A DNA stretch of 64,000 bases from Yamagishiella unicocca (GCA_003116995.1 BDSL01000095.1:248001-312000); one strand, 5' to 3'; shown: positions 1-13,002, numbered from the stretch's first letter. A program made the numbers and translations. Notes: generated by a model not told the origin, from the letters alone.

Positions 1-87
1 AACGGTGCGGGACGACGTGCGTGGGGCCAATGTGTTAACTTGCACTCCCCAAGCTCTGAGCACGTTCCCCAACTTTTGAACGCGAAG

Positions 88-559
88 TCAGCGGAGAATA
101 GCACAGGCCATGGCGTCGGCAACGAGCAACTGGCGGGACTGACGTATGAAATGGATGGGTTCGTGTCCTGACGAATGGCCTTCACTGTCTGCTACGAATT
201 CTGCAATACATGGCCCGAAAATGTCATCTCTTACGCTAACCTGAGCGGACAAGATCTTCGTCTTGTCAGTCCCCGCGCGCTCGAGCAATTCATCGATCTG
301 TTTCAAGACCGAGGCAGTTTGCTCCTTCGCATCCACGCTCGTGTCTTCAGGGACCTGCACGAAAGAAGTCGCGACCAGCGTCGAAGCCTTCCCTTGGCTG
401 GGCCCATCCGCGCGGCGCATCCGCTCGGATGGCCCAGCGAACGATGGCATTCGCCGAGTGAGGCCGGCGCACCTGGCCTGCAAGATACACAGTACCATTG
501 TGGATGACCATCTCGCTAAGGCGAGGGCCGGTGTCGAAGCGCTGAATTGAGGCTGCCAT
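88..559 (-). CDS. RidA/YjgF/UK114-family protein, C-terminus atypical
   Basis: RidA-family enzymes hydrolyse reactive enamine/imine intermediates from PLP enzymes. Exon 1 (559-473) encodes MAASIQRFDTGPRLSEMV and then a GTVYLAGQ core, the usual family N-terminus. A 118-nt GT-AG intron (472-355) follows. Exon 2 resumes in frame with VPEDTSVDAKEQTASVLKQI and then the typical LLERAG-x-DKTKILSAQVSVRD. After that the sequence stops resembling RidA: the usual W-x-x-W and PAR-x-x-V segments are absent, and the frame ends at 88. Either a further intron begins at the Q|GTTAGC site and the last exon lies beyond the window, or the copy has decayed. The frame stays open upstream to 685 with an Arg-rich, acid-poor stretch that could be an organelle transit peptide. 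Family call is firm; gene integrity is uncertain. Confidence 0.65.
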
Positions 560-689
560 GGTGCGGCTGATGCGGCGATGCACACAACCCACGTTCCGAC
601 GACCTAATGTTGAGGTGTGATAACGATGTGCAAGCATTCCTTTTAGCAACAGGGTAGCCCGGGCTATTGGTGTGCTTTTGGTCAACCGG

Positions 690-2220
690 TTTCGGAGCGG
701 TGGTCAATTTCTCTGCCCTGGCCCTGTCGTGCCGTGTCCAAACGGATGGCGTACGACACGTGCGAACGCACGGTACCTTGACCAAATTCGCACAAGTTTC
801 TTGCGCTATTCACGAGGTGCCGAAGGATGGAAGTGACTAATGTATTGCGTGTTCATTCCCTTTTAATACGGTCCCTCTTCCGCAGGCCCACATGCACGCA
901 GGCGCACCCATGCGTAGCAGTCAGACCACACGTACGTAGTTCAACATGATACAGCCCGGTTCTGCAGCACACGCTGCCCCTCCAAACTCTTCAGATATGC
1001 AGTTTAGTTGATTCGTCTACGGCCCGTTGCCTGTAGAAGGGGTTGCACCCTCCAGGAACCACCTGTGTTCACCACCATACATAGTTAAAACTGTTACAAT
1101 GGGCCCTAGACCGTAAGCTAGAGCCATCGGCCGCATCACCTGACACTAAAAGAAACGCAGGAAAAAGAAAAGCTGTCGGCCGACATACGGCACACCACCA
1201 GAAACCCCGCCCGAACAAGGGCCCAGAGAAGTAACCACTGTACCAGCCACGTGGGGGAAATTCGAAGGGGCCCAAATGGCCCCCTGTAGTGCGCGGACAT
1301 ATGCCCCTTAGAGGGTGCATGTAACCATATTATAAGACGAAGAACGTCACCGATGTGAGCTCTTTTCAGGGCGCTATTGGCACAACACCATTATCAGCAT
1401 TATACCAACTGCAGCCCCAGCAGTCCCTCAGCCAGAGAAGCCAGGGTTAGGCGAAGAGTGCCGGTAGGGGTACAACCCCAGCTACACCAACGGATTGGAT
1501 TGGAAATTTCGACAGTAATGAACAAGCCGATGACAGCGCTACCTCAAGTAAGGCTCACGAACACCCTATCCGTCCTGCAGCTTTATTCTTCACGTTCCTT
1601 TTGTAGCTTCTGCACCGCGCCCCCACAAATTCACAGCTGCGGGCACACGACAGGATCCGCGGATTCAGAATCTACGCGGTCTGCTGTAAGGATTACGGTG
1701 GCCGCTCCGAGCCGTCGTATTGTAAGTGGATCACACACCGGAAATTGCATCAAAAGAGGCCATGGATGGTATAAGGCGGATGAATGCCGCGCGCGCCGGG
1801 GATCTCTTTCTAAAAGCACATACGAGGTTGAGGCCCGAGTTGGTCGCAGGCTGCTTTAATAAAAAACATTAGCAGTGTCTGAACGCACTCTTCGAAAACC
1901 ATCACTACACAGCATGGAGCGCTCCTCCAGACACGCACACAGGAGGGCTTTCGTACGGCACATGCGCAACCACCAAGTAAGAGACAAGATTTACGGACTG
2001 GCCGCGAGTGACATGTGCGTAGGATCGCATCGCAATGCGGAATGCTGGCATGGCAATCGCAGGGCAGTGCTTTACCACACCCAGCATCCGCTCTAGTCGG
2101 AGGGCACTGCAACTGTCAATACTACATCGACCCTCACCGAACGACTAGGGGTGAAGAAAGCAAAGTGGCAGCATTTATTACCGGCAGTTATTTATCTGAC
2201 TATCTATCCATCCATCTTTC
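690..2220. other. Intergenic region, no supported gene
   Basis: Only short open frames without family resemblance, signal peptide or consistent splice structure are visible on either strand. It separates the RidA-like gene from the 3' end of the large minus-strand surface-protein gene. A TTACA at about 1093 (TGTAA on the minus strand) could be a distant polyadenylation signal for that gene, but it is 1.1 kb past the stop. Confidence 0.4.
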
Positions 2221-2223
2221 AAG

Positions 2224-5200
2224 CTACCAGGGAGCTCCAGCGACCTTGCTCCGCCTCCTCTTCACGACCAGCAGGACAATGAGGCCGACAATGAGGCCGA
2301 CGCCAACTGCAGCCATCAAGGAAGCAGCGCAGGGAGAGGGTTGAGAGGAAACCCGCGGGTTGCAAGCGAAGGGAGGGCGGGGGACCTGCGGATGGTGCGG
2401 GCTGAGTGGGGATGCGGGAATGATGCGCTAGGCCCAATAATCGCAGTCACCAGGGCTACTTCGTGAGGACTGCCCATGGATGGTGCCGTGGTGATGAAAA
2501 AGGAAGAAACTTGCGAAACCTGATACTGGGTTCAGGGGGCTTGATTATAACGGCCAGCCCATCAGACACGCCTCGGGTGCATTCTGGTGGTGCGGGCATA
2601 TAGGGGCGGAGCCCGCCCCTCAGTTTCCCATCCCCTTAATACACGCCAGGCCCCGGCCGGCGTAATATTATTATTATTATTGATTATTATTATTACTATT
2701 ATTATTAACCGGAGGGCGGGAGCATGTGGTGTGGGCTGTGGTGGGCTACGGGGCGGTGGTGCCGGCGCAGCAGGCACTAGTGCTCCTCCACCATCGCGCA
2801 AGGTAGCCGCTACAGCAGCAGGCACCCGCGCACCCGAGTCAGCGGCACCCGCGCTTACCGACTGCTCCGATGACGATGCCAGCAATCGCACCGCCGCTGA
2901 GCTTCTTCTTGTCCTCGTCAGGAGGTACGACAGCCTGGAGGGCCACGTCGCCCATGCCCACGGACGCCACCTCCACCTTGACGTTGATGCCGTACGCGAG
3001 AAGGGCCTTTTGCAGCCCCTCTGCGCCGCAGAAGAGGACATGACACGGGCGGAAACACGCGGCAGAGAGAGGGCGAATGAACACAAGCGTAGCCGGCACG
3101 AACAGCGCGGTACCGGCATCGGTGCCGGCATCTGTGCGTGGACTCGGCGCCACCAATCAGCAGCATTACGATGAACAGCAGCTGGACGCGCAACAGCACA
3201 GCAACAAGGTAAACACGCGCGTGCGTTAGCAAGTGGCAAGCAGATCGCTGCGCTCGCACTGGCGGGACGCGCACACAGCAGGCCCAGTACGGCGTCACAT
3301 TGCCATGCCGTACAAGTCCGGCAGCAGTGCGTGGCATTTCGCGCCGCCCGCCCCACCCACCGCCAGCCCTGTCGCCGTTATTGAGCAGACCGTAGGCCTG
3401 GTTGCCGGTCACCATGTCCATCTCCGAGGCCGAAAACGCAAGGGACAGGGTTTCGGCGGACTGGAGCCGGCGCTGACGCCGGTACACCAAACGCGCGGGC
3501 GCCACTACGGGGCTGTTCGCTGCTGCTGCCGACGTATCGTTGTTGTCCGTATCGTCGCTGCTGCCGCGGGAGTGCCAGTGGTTGCCCCGCACGTGGCACA
3601 GGGGCTCCAGGGTGGCTGCAGCCCCCCCGTCATCAGGATCGATGTTGGGGTCGGCGTCCGCCGCCAGAGCGCTGCGGCGGCGGCCGGCAGCAGCCTTGCT
3701 GACAATACTGCGGATGGCGACCTGCGGAGGGGGGGTGGGGCAGCAGGTGCGGGCAGGGCGAGAAAAAGCTGGACGATACGCTGACGGTAATGCGGTTGAG
3801 CTATCCAAAAAACGCGCGTGCAGGGCAGAAACAGAAGTTAGGGGAGTGATACATTCCTCGTCAGCGCAATGGGTCAAGTACATTTGGATTCATCACGAAC
3901 GAACAGGATAGCGTAACAACTCGAGCCACACCCTCCTCCATTACCGTACGTACCTTGCCAACACCAGCCGGGCCCTGAAACATGTAGCTTGAGATTCCCT
4001 TCAGGAAATTCTTGGCAATGTCAGTGTCGTACGAGTACGACGACCTGCTCTGGTCCCATGCGCCCTGCAGGTCGCCGAGCGACAGCCCCGACAGCTCCAG
4101 TGTGACGCTCACATTCACCTGATGGTACGGGATGGTACGACGTGGTGACGTTGCAAGGGCTTCCGTTAATAATCAATCCAGTTCGAAGATGGCTGAATAT
4201 GGCTGCTCGCTAGTTTATCGGTTGCAGATGGATTTTGTTTCGGTGGGGCCGTAGATGTAACTTCATGGCTGCAGCTATGTTGGCGACAACCATGCAGGCA
4301 GCGCGCCTGTGTTGCGTTCTCCTGGGCTCCCCCCCCCCCGAGTTTCAGTACCACACCTCAGCTCCCTCCCGCATGCACTCCCTTCACCCGCCAACACCAT
4401 CGGTCTTACATTAAAGTGCCGACGGCCGGATTCCCTTTTAAACCGAACCCCATCACCCTTACCCTTACCCACCTACGGGGCTCGTGCTCCCTCTGATAGG
4501 CGGCCTCCACGCAGCCCCGCACCTACCTGGCTCTTTGGCTCCGATGAAAACGCGGCGGAGAAGGCGACGAAGGAACCCAAGCTGCTTGTGCGTGCAGACA
4601 GCGACAGCGGCGTGACGGTTGAGTACGACATGTTGATCGCGTCCAGCGCGCGCAGGCTGTTGTTCCAGGTGCGGTAGGCGCACAGGTCGGCCAGGGGGGT
4701 CTTCTCATCCACAAGCGCGGTGGCGGCGAGGAAGGGGTCGGAGCTGGCGGGGGAGGTGGGCCTTAGCCCCGCTTTGACGGCGGTCGCCTCGTCGCCAGCT
4801 GGGGTGCCAAAGAACGACGACGCCTGGGTGTACGGCGGTCGAACCGATGAATGCAAGCAGCGGAGGGGACGCAAGGTGCGCGGTAAGTAGGGGGGCGGAA
4901 AAGGCCACGGTACCGAGTTCGACCTCACGCTACGGAGGTAAGGCCCCCGCGGAGCGTCCTGCCACGCCCGATCACGGTTTCACTGGCACTGGTTCCGGAG
5001 CCAGGGCATTTGCGTTTCTGCCCGTATGCTTTTGCCGCAACTACAGCGTCTCTACTGCTGAGCGATTTTATTTAGCCATGCGCTCAGTTTCTGCTCGTGT
5101 CAGCAGCGATGGGGGCACGTGTGAATCACGCGGTACGGGGCTTGATTGATAGTTCGTACAATCTGTAACACACCGCGCTCGAAGGACGCCCGCGGCTCCT

Positions 5201-8200
5201 CGCTGCACGAGACTTCTAGGTCGCAGCACCTTGATGCTGTGCGGCCGCTGTCATTTTCGCACTTTGAGACCCTTCAACTTGGTAACCTGCACCCCGCTTG
5301 CCAGCAGCGGCAGTCGGCGAGGCTGAGGTATCGCGCGCTCGCGCCACCCAGCGACGGGTCGAGAAGTGTTACACCTAGTGTTCACGATATGCCAGGACTG
5401 ATACGGGGCGTGACAGCACGACCGAGCCACGCGGCTGCGCACCGCGATCTGCAGCTGGAGGCCGCACCTGGTCGTTCTTTTTTTCGTACGCGATATTCCT
5501 TTCTTCCGCCTGCACCACTTCACCGGTTTGCTCTACCAGTATCAACGCACCTGCGTCCCGATGAAGGCGGCGCTGAGCACCTCGCGGTAAGCAATGTTGA
5601 ACTCGAACTGGAGCGCCTCGGCCCGGTAGTAGTTGCACGGGCTAGTGACGCAGTCCTGGGCGTTCGCGCTGCTGAAGCCCGCCTGGCCCGCTTTAGGCCG
5701 ATACGACAGCAGCCAGCTGCCGTACGGGCTGAACAGCCTGGACCCGACGCTGCGCGATAGTGACCCTATGGACGGAGGCGGGTGCAGCCGGTTAATTTTG
5801 TTTCAATCGGATACATGCATGTCTGCGCGCAGCAGTGGTCCCGCCGGGAACGAATGTATGGCCAGTGAACCCCATCAATAATGAAGCCGCGGCGCTGGCC
5901 ATTTATACTTCGGGCGGCCTCACCGTTGGTTACGTACGACGAGGGGGTGCCGGCGCTCGGGCAGAAGACGTTGCAGTATGCGGCCGGCACGGGATGGTTG
6001 TACGACACGTGCTTGCCGGACAGCGCTGACACCGGGTCGGGGTAGAATAGAGAGATGGGACCCTGCGGGGAGGCGTGTCGCGAAAACACATGAGGCCCGC
6101 AGGTAGGTGCCCGTGCCGCCGCGCAGATAAAAAGAGCAGAAACAACACGGCTACTGTAACAAGAACACGGCTACTGTTACAAGAACACGGGCTACTGTAA
6201 CAAGAACACGGCTACTGTAGCAAGAACACGGCTACTGTAACAAGAACACGGCTATCCGGGTGCAGCTTGATAAGCATGGGCAAGCAGACGTGCGCGTGTG
6301 GCTTCGATGCGTGTTGGCGTCTGGCTCAAGTGTCGAGGCAAGCAAGGGGTGCACTGCACTGCACTGCACCTTCGGCAGGGCAAGCAGCAAAGGTGGCAAG
6401 ACAGCCATTACAGCAGCTGGTGAAGCGACCGCGCCATGCATGCCAGGCTGCCTAGTCCTAGTCAGCGCGTCGGTCAGACGGCTGCTGGGCAGTGGTGCGT
6501 GTGGGGCACGGCGGATTTAGGTCTAGGCGGAAGACATCACATTTCGATTGGTTTCTGCGACTCGTGGCCGCAGCTCACATATCTGGCCCCCTCGACATCT
6601 TCACACCTCCGCATACATGTGCAGCTCTGCACCAGGCAGACCAGGGGTACCGGTACTCGCCGCCTCCCCTCCCCTCCCCTCCCTCAGCGGCGCTGCTGCA
6701 ATGGGCCGGTCTGCAGGCCTCGTGCGCAACGGACCCAACCCACCTTGGCAGCAGCCGCCACGTCAGCATCTGGCGCAGGCAGCGACAGCGATGAGGTGCA
6801 GGCGCGGAGCATGTCGACTCCCGCCTCGTCCAAGAAAAGGTGGTTGGGAGCGGCGGCCTGAGTACAAGCACGGGATGCGTCCGCACGTGAGGGCGGGGCG
6901 CGGGTATTGTGAGCCAGCTATTTCCGCTGCTGAGTTGCAGGTGCGGTGCCGAGACTAAGATTTGGCAGGCGGCAGGTGGCGAAACGCTGAGGGTCGGTGC
7001 GGAACATACGTACGGCACTACAGTACTACCGGCCCAACAGCGGACCTAGCTAGGTAGCTAGGTAGCTAGGTAGCTAGCTGGATAACATACTCGTCGCTGT
7101 ACGCTCTGACACCCTCGCAACATGACGCACCCTCACGGTTGCCTTCACGCTCGCCGTCCTCTTTCATCCACCCCGACCCAGCACCCGGGCTCGAAACCCC
7201 AAACAAGCGATCCCCCTCCTCTCCCCTCCCCTGCCAGCCTCCCATCCCACCGAGGCGGAGCGGTGCTGCACGGAGATGGTTCTGGTCCGGTCCGCCAGGA
7301 CTCGCACAGAGACGCCGGTCATCCGTACATCGAAGTACTTGGTCTGGCGGGGAAGAGGGACCTGTCGTACAGGAGAACACCCAAGCACGCGTCATCAGGC
7401 ATGCAGTCATGGTGCCACGCAGCAGCATTCATCTCCTGGACGGGCCTCCAGGTCGGGACTGAGCTGCCGGAGGGCGAGTGACCAGGTGCAAACTTGTCCG
7501 CCGCCGGAATTGGGCCCCATGTGACCCATTTTCCCTCCTCGACCCAACGGATTGACATCGTTTCCCCTTGTGTGCTTCGTTCAGGGCGATCGACCCAGCA
7601 GCCAACAAGAAACACGGCGCGAACTGCACCCACCCACCCACCCAGCCTAACTACACCTGCCCGACAAACACGCTTTTCTGCGCTGCCCACCTGCACGGAC
7701 GCCACCAAGCCCTGGCTCAGGTTGCGCAGGACGTGCGCGTGTGTGCGCGAGGTGAGCGTGAAGTAGACGGTGGCGGTTCGAAGTCCCGACACCTCGATGT
7801 TGGAGCCGAACAGCGGGGTGGCGGACACTGAGCCCGGAACCTCGGCGGCCGCGGTGGTCGAATCCGGCATAGCCAAAAGCTCAGAGTCCACGACGGCGGC
7901 GTACGCCTGTATGCCAGTAAGTACGGTACGTCAAAATGAGCGCGTATACATGCTATGGGATGGAAGGACGAGCTCTCCCTTGGCGAGGAACCACCTCATG
8001 TTTTGACAGGGGCTGTTGATGGCACTGCGGGCAAGCACGTGCGGGTGCCTCGGCAGCCAGCCAGCCAGAGGCAGCCAGCCAGCCAGAGGCAGCCAGCCAG
8101 CCAGAGGCAGCCAGCCAGCCAGAGGCAGCCAGCCTGTCGACAGGTCATGCCGTGCCCTGACTTGCCTTTTGCAGCAGGTCCGCGACCGGCTCGTTGGGTT

Positions 8201-11200
8201 GCAGGGACGTGATGTTGAGTATTGCGGCCTCTAGGACTGGCGTCAGCCTGGAGGAAGTGCTGGTGGACATCTCGTGATGCAGCGCCAGGCTGGGGCGGTT
8301 CGACAGACCGTTGCGAGGAGCGATGGACATAAGTCAGTTGGAGTGGAGGAAAAGGAAACACCAGGATAAGATAATCGTATTAGGGACGGGTGGGACACAG
8401 AGCAGCGTCAGTGGGTCGCCGACGGCTTGTGGGAGGCAAGGCGTCGGCGAGACGTGGTACATGCCTGGCGCTGCGTGCTGCTGTATCTCATGCGAGACGA
8501 GGACGTAAGAAACACGTCCAACGGCCTCATCGAATCAGAGGCTTCTTTCCGACCTGCCCAGGGCCTCCCCGCGCCCTCACCTGCGCAACTGGCGGATCAG
8601 GTGGGTTTGGATCATGGATCGGTAGATCTGCAGCCGCATGCTGCCGCCACGGCCGCGCAGCGTCGCGGCTGCCGCCCACTGTCCCGGCATGTCCTGCGGA
8701 CCGCCACCAGCCGAGGGCCAACACAGCGGCAGCAGGGCGAGGTAGGGTGAGAAAGGCACGCGTGCTCCAAGGATGGTTGGCAAGTACCGTTAGAGGCAAC
8801 CAACCTTCTAGACCAAGTACGGCGCCCCGCTGCCATGAATTCCTCTGTCCGCTTGCACACAATGAGGCATGCACACAAGCCCCGCAGCCAGCAGGCCCCG
8901 TGTACGAAGCTTCTGTGCGCGGCATATTGACACATGTGTACGGGAGTGTGCCGTGCAACAAGAATACGACAAAGTCCACGGTTGCGAGCGACTGGACGCC
9001 GGCGACTCCCATGCCGCCTCTCGCGACTGCTCGTCGTACACGCATGGGGTCCCCGCGGGCCGTGCAGCTGCCAGATGCGAAGCAGCGGCCATCCATGAAG
9101 TTAGTACGACATGCGGGCGGAACACACCGCCGTACAATGCAACACATCCTGGGCCTCCTCACACACGCCGGTAGGGTCGACCCTACTCCGCCGTCGTTGG
9201 CTGTGCCGTATGCTTGCCGTACGTACCTGCGTGCCGCGGAGGGTGGCTTGCAGGTCTTGTCCGGAGCACACGGCGGGGGCTTCTGCGAGTGTGTTTTGGA
9301 GCTGCATGAAGATCTCCAGCCAGGATTGCACCTGTGCGCGCGGCCAGGCATGGACGGCGGGGTGCAGGGAGGGTGTCGGCAGGGACGGGGTTTCAATGCT
9401 GGACTTCCCAAGCATTGTCTACCGCACGCAGGTCCATTTACAAAGTATCTACCGTTTTCACTTGTGGGTTTTCCTGTCCCAGCGACGCACTCCACCACGC
9501 CACCACCCCACCACGACCACCACGACCGCCACCACCACCACCACAATACAATATACCACCACCACCACTACCACTACCACCACCACCACCACCACCACAC
9601 CTGCTGCGAGCCGCTGACTGCGTCCAGCGCCGCCCACATGCTGCGAGTCATGGACACCAGGCCACGGCCCATGCCCTCGAAGGAGGGCCCCACGAAGGGC
9701 TCCAGAGTCGCGAACAGGTTGTCGTCGGGCCGGCCCGCCATGCCGTCACCGTTCACCTGCGCGTAGCGAGCCAGCGAGGAAGCGAACGGATAGATGCAGC
9801 ACGTTAATGCCTACCGCGCTTTGGCTGACCCGCATGGCACGCGTTTCTCGCTCCTGGGCTTCATATGCCGTACCTCCAAGTCGATGTCGGACAAGGAAAG
9901 CGCGGGGGGCGGGACGTCGGGTCCCAGGTACGGCGATGAGGTGGTTCCGGAGCTCTCGGCCCTGGTGGTGGTGGTGGTGCTGCTCACGGTCGCACTGGCG
10001 CTGCGCGCCGCTGCCAGCTTCGTGTTCGCAATCCGCGCCGCCATGTTTCCCCACCAGCGCTCCGTCATGGTGGACTGGACGCCGCTGGCCCCCGCGATGC
10101 CGCTGCTTCTGCCGCTGCTACCGCCGCTGCTACCGTCGTTGCTGCCGGCGGTGGCGGCGGCCTTCATGGCAGCTAGCTCCAGCGCCTGCGACGGCGCCAT
10201 CCCACCCAGCTTGGCCAGCTTGACGACCTTGCGCTGCGCCGGGGACAGCCCCAGTGCGTCTTCCAGTGAGAGGCTCGACTTGGCGGCGGGGGAGTCCGAG
10301 GAGGAGCCGGCGTGCGGGATCTTGTTGCGGAGAAGGAAGCTCCGCAGCACAGCGCTCCGTTGGGAGGCGGTGGCCTCCGACACATCGACCGCCTGCGTGA
10401 AGCCCACCTGTGTGCACACATGCACCCAGTGGCGCAGATGGCGGGTGCGCAGAGGAAGGGCGAGGAAGGGCGCGTGGTGCTGGGCGCGTGGTGCGAGGGG
10501 ATTGCCACACGGTCAGGCGCGTTGTCGCTGCCCAAGAGGCTGGTGGTAGTGAGACGGGTGTCACACGGTCAGGCGCGTTGTCGCTGCCCAAGGGGCTGGT
10601 GGTAGTGAGACGGGTGTGGAGGTAAATGGCTGAGAGCGGACAGGACTGCCCCAATGGCGGAGAGCGGACAGGACTGCCCCAATGGCGGAGAGCGGACAGG
10701 ACTGCCCCAATGGCGGAGAGCGGACAGGACTGCCGCAATGGCGGAGGGCGGACAGGACTGCCCCAAGACAACCGTTAAGAAGAGTGAGGCTGGAATGTGT
10801 GGGTGATGCCTTGATGTCTTGATGTCTTGATGTCTGGGATGTGTGGGTGATGTCTTGCGGTGCGGCAAGGTTAGTTGATGATGCCGAATGGCCGTCGGTT
10901 GAGCAGTGTATGCGTTATTTTCGGTCACCGGTACCGTACCCTCCCACACCCTACCCAGGAAGTCCCGCCCCCGCCCCCTTCCCCGCCCCCGCCGACCGCA
11001 CCTGCGCGACCTTGTGCAGCTCGTTCATGGCCTCGTCGAACACCTGCAGCTTGGACGACAGTGCTACCCGCCGCGCCGCCGCGGCATCCCCCGACGCCAC
11101 GGCCTCCAGCTGCCGCCGCCGCCGGGCCTCGCGCTGCGGGCGCAGCGGCATCTGTACGAGCTCCCTCCTGCTCGCCGTCGTGTACGGCGTTGCGCCGCCG

Positions 11201-12501
11201 TCGTCGTCGCCGTCACCGCCGCCGACTGCTGACGCCCGCGGCTCACGGCCGGCGGTGGCCCCCGGGGATTCCTCCAAGTGCACCGTCGTAGCGTCATCAG
11301 CAGGGGCAAACCGGTCGCTGATGACGGCAGCAGCGCTGCGCCTGCTGCTGCTGGTGGTGGCATCCCCCAATAGCCACAGCAGCTTCTGTCGCTCCGGTGC
11401 GGACAGCAGCGGGTGCGGAGGCGCCTGATGGTCCTCGGCGCTGCTCGCCTCGGCCGCGACCGCTGAGGCGCCTGTCTGTGCGCCGCGCAGCAGCTGGCGA
11501 ATGCCCGAGCGCACTCGCCCGCACAGGTCCGTCCCCATCCCCATCCCCATCCCCGCCACTGACTCCGCCTCCGACCCCGCCTCCACGTCAGCCTCCATCC
11601 CCGCCTCCTTGCCCTGATCTCCTTCTCGCTCCTGGGCCGCATTGCCGCCAGCGGCTGCTCCCGCGGACGTTTCCAAGTGGAGAGCACCCACGGCTCCCAG
11701 CGTCCCCTCAGCAGCCTCCAGGACCCGTCGTCGCTGCCCGCCAGCCGCCATCCTGCCGCCGAGGCCGGCCTCGCGGTTGTAGCACTCCGTGGCCACCCAA
11801 GCCACTACTCGCAGAGCCCCGTGCTGCTTTCGGCCGCCTCTGGCCTTGCCCGCGGCCTCTGTTTCTGGCCCGTCGCCGCTGCCATCTGCATCAGCCGTAG
11901 CGGAACTGCTGCTGCTGGACTCGTCGCCCGCAGCAGTTGCAGCGGCAACAGCAGCGCGCCCGGACCCTCCCTGCTCCCCGTCGTCCTCCGCTTCCTGCTG
12001 GCCTTCCTCTGTGGGCCGCCCGGGCTGCCTGGCGGCAGCGGCCACCATGAGTCGCAGGCAAGATTGGGCATGCGCCTGCGGCATGTCGAGCATCCTGCGG
12101 GCGCAAGCTCGCAGCGCCCACGCGACGCGATGGCCGGCGGCGGCGGTCTCGTCCGAGTTCGTGGCGGGGGCAGCAAGAGTGGCATCGTCGTTGCGTTCCG
12201 TGGCGCGGCCGTCGGAGGTGTGTGACGATGAGGAGGGGGCGGAGGCGGAGGAGGCGGAAGAGGTGGGAGGGGCAGAGGAGGACCCAGTGCTGTCGGCTTC
12301 GGGCCCCTCCCGGCTCGTCATGCGGCGGCGGCCAAAGAAGTCAATAGCGTAATCCAAGATGCTGGTTTCGGAGGAGTCGCCGCCGAACCAACTGCTTCCT
12401 GTTGCCGTTTGGTATAACGGTATGTGGACGAGCAGCAACACCAGCACCAGCACCAGCGGGCACATTCGCACCAGCACGCGTCGAACGTTTATGTTGAACA
12501 T
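2224..12501 (-). CDS. Large single-pass cell-surface protein, family not recognised
   Basis: Sixteen phase-compatible exons give 4,395 nt (1,464 residues plus stop): 12501-11002, 10407-9874, 9756-9601, 9331-9227, 8693-8581, 8289-8166, 7906-7691, 7361-7251, 6857-6744, 6062-5924, 5765-5551, 4823-4527, 4118-3954, 3721-3361, 3020-2859, 2306-2224. The N-terminus (MFNINVRRVLVR then PLVLVLVLLLVHI) is a signal peptide or signal anchor. Residues to about 680 are Ala/Ser/Gly/acidic low complexity. The middle (about 680-1210) is compact, with paired cysteines near SYNHPVPAAYCNVFCPSAG and DCVTSPCNYYRAE. Residues 1209-1430 begin VNVSVTLELSGLSLGDLQG and contain AAAGRRRSA, a pattern I associate with secreted volvocine proteins. 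A membrane helix (GGAIAGIVIGAVVGVG onward) is split by the last intron and followed by a short basic tail KRRRSKVAGAPW. I see no catalytic motif. The exon chain is well supported; function is unknown. Confidence 0.8.
2668..2708. repeat. ATT/ATTATT microsatellite in intron
   Basis: Imperfect (ATT)n tract inside the last intron (2858-2307) of the surface-protein gene. It is strikingly A/T-rich compared with the G/C-rich surroundings. Confidence 0.9.
6141..6254. repeat. 20-bp minisatellite, 5 copies plus a partial
   Basis: Tandem copies of AAGAACACGGCTACTGTAAC with single-base variants, one of them 21 bp. It lies in the intron 6743-6063 of the surface-protein gene, near the acceptor. Each unit contains TGTAA or a variant of it on the plus strand, that is, antisense to the host gene. 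Confidence 0.9.
8053..8134. repeat. 18-bp minisatellite, 4 copies plus a partial
   Basis: Tandem copies of GCAGCCAGCCAGCCAGAG in the GC-AG intron 8165-7907 of the surface-protein gene, starting about 30 nt inside the 5' splice site. Confidence 0.9.
9491..9600. repeat. CCA/CAC microsatellite abutting a splice donor
   Basis: Imperfect (CCA)n tract. On the minus strand the intron begins GTGTGGTGGTGG, so the array starts at the first intron base (9600) after exon 9756-9601. Confidence 0.9.
10506..10617. repeat. 56-bp direct tandem duplication
   Basis: Two adjacent 56-bp copies (10506-10561 and 10562-10617), nearly identical, within the first intron (11001-10408) of the surface-protein gene and next to the 28-bp array. 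Confidence 0.9.
10626..10765. repeat. 28-bp minisatellite, 5 copies
   Basis: Five tandem 28-bp units starting ATGGCGGAGAGCGGACAG, with few substitutions, in the same first intron of the surface-protein gene. Confidence 0.9.
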
Positions 12502-13002
12502 GCAGTGGCGACAACGATACACACGGCCACGAGTTATTTGCAGTGCTTTGCCATATGGCTGCGGTCATGGTCTCAGCCCCCATGCAATACGGCAGCGGCA
12601 TGCCACGGCCACTGACCCAGCAGCTTATCCTTGGCAACGTCAGGCAATCCGCAGGCCGGCCAGTCGCCAGCCGGCAGCTACGTCGGCAGCTGACGTGGCT
12701 GGCAGCTCGCTAGCAAGCTTCCCTTGACAAGCCTTGTTTGCAGCTGAGGCCGGTTGCTCTTTATTAATCACGTCCGTGACCCGTGCCGCAGGTCCGGGGC
12801 ACTCCAGCCGCCAGAATACATTCAGCCTCGTATCCCCAACCGGGCAAGCCCCCCGCTGGCCGCTGCCCCATCCCCCGATAACTAGTGGAACGACCGAGCG
12901 TCTGCATACCAACCGCATGGTTCATACTCGCCACAGCCTGCCCGGCTGGCTTAAACCCGTCAAGGGTGCCGTACGTCCTTTCATTGCGCACGAAGGACTT
13001 AC

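Noticed and set aside
7040..7082. TAGCTAGG repeats considered as a regulatory operator
   Set aside because: Similar CTAG-rich tracts occur at several unrelated intron positions (13.6, 16.1 and 17.7 kb), so they look like simple-sequence repeats.
8390..9766. 458-codon plus-strand open frame ending in a His-rich run
   Set aside because: It overlaps five minus-strand exons with good splice sites. Its His run is the (CCA)n microsatellite, and it shows no domain or start context.
10951..12522. GTG at 12522 as the start of the surface protein
   Set aside because: A nuclear algal gene should use ATG. The in-frame ATG at 12501 follows 7 codons later and keeps the whole signal sequence.
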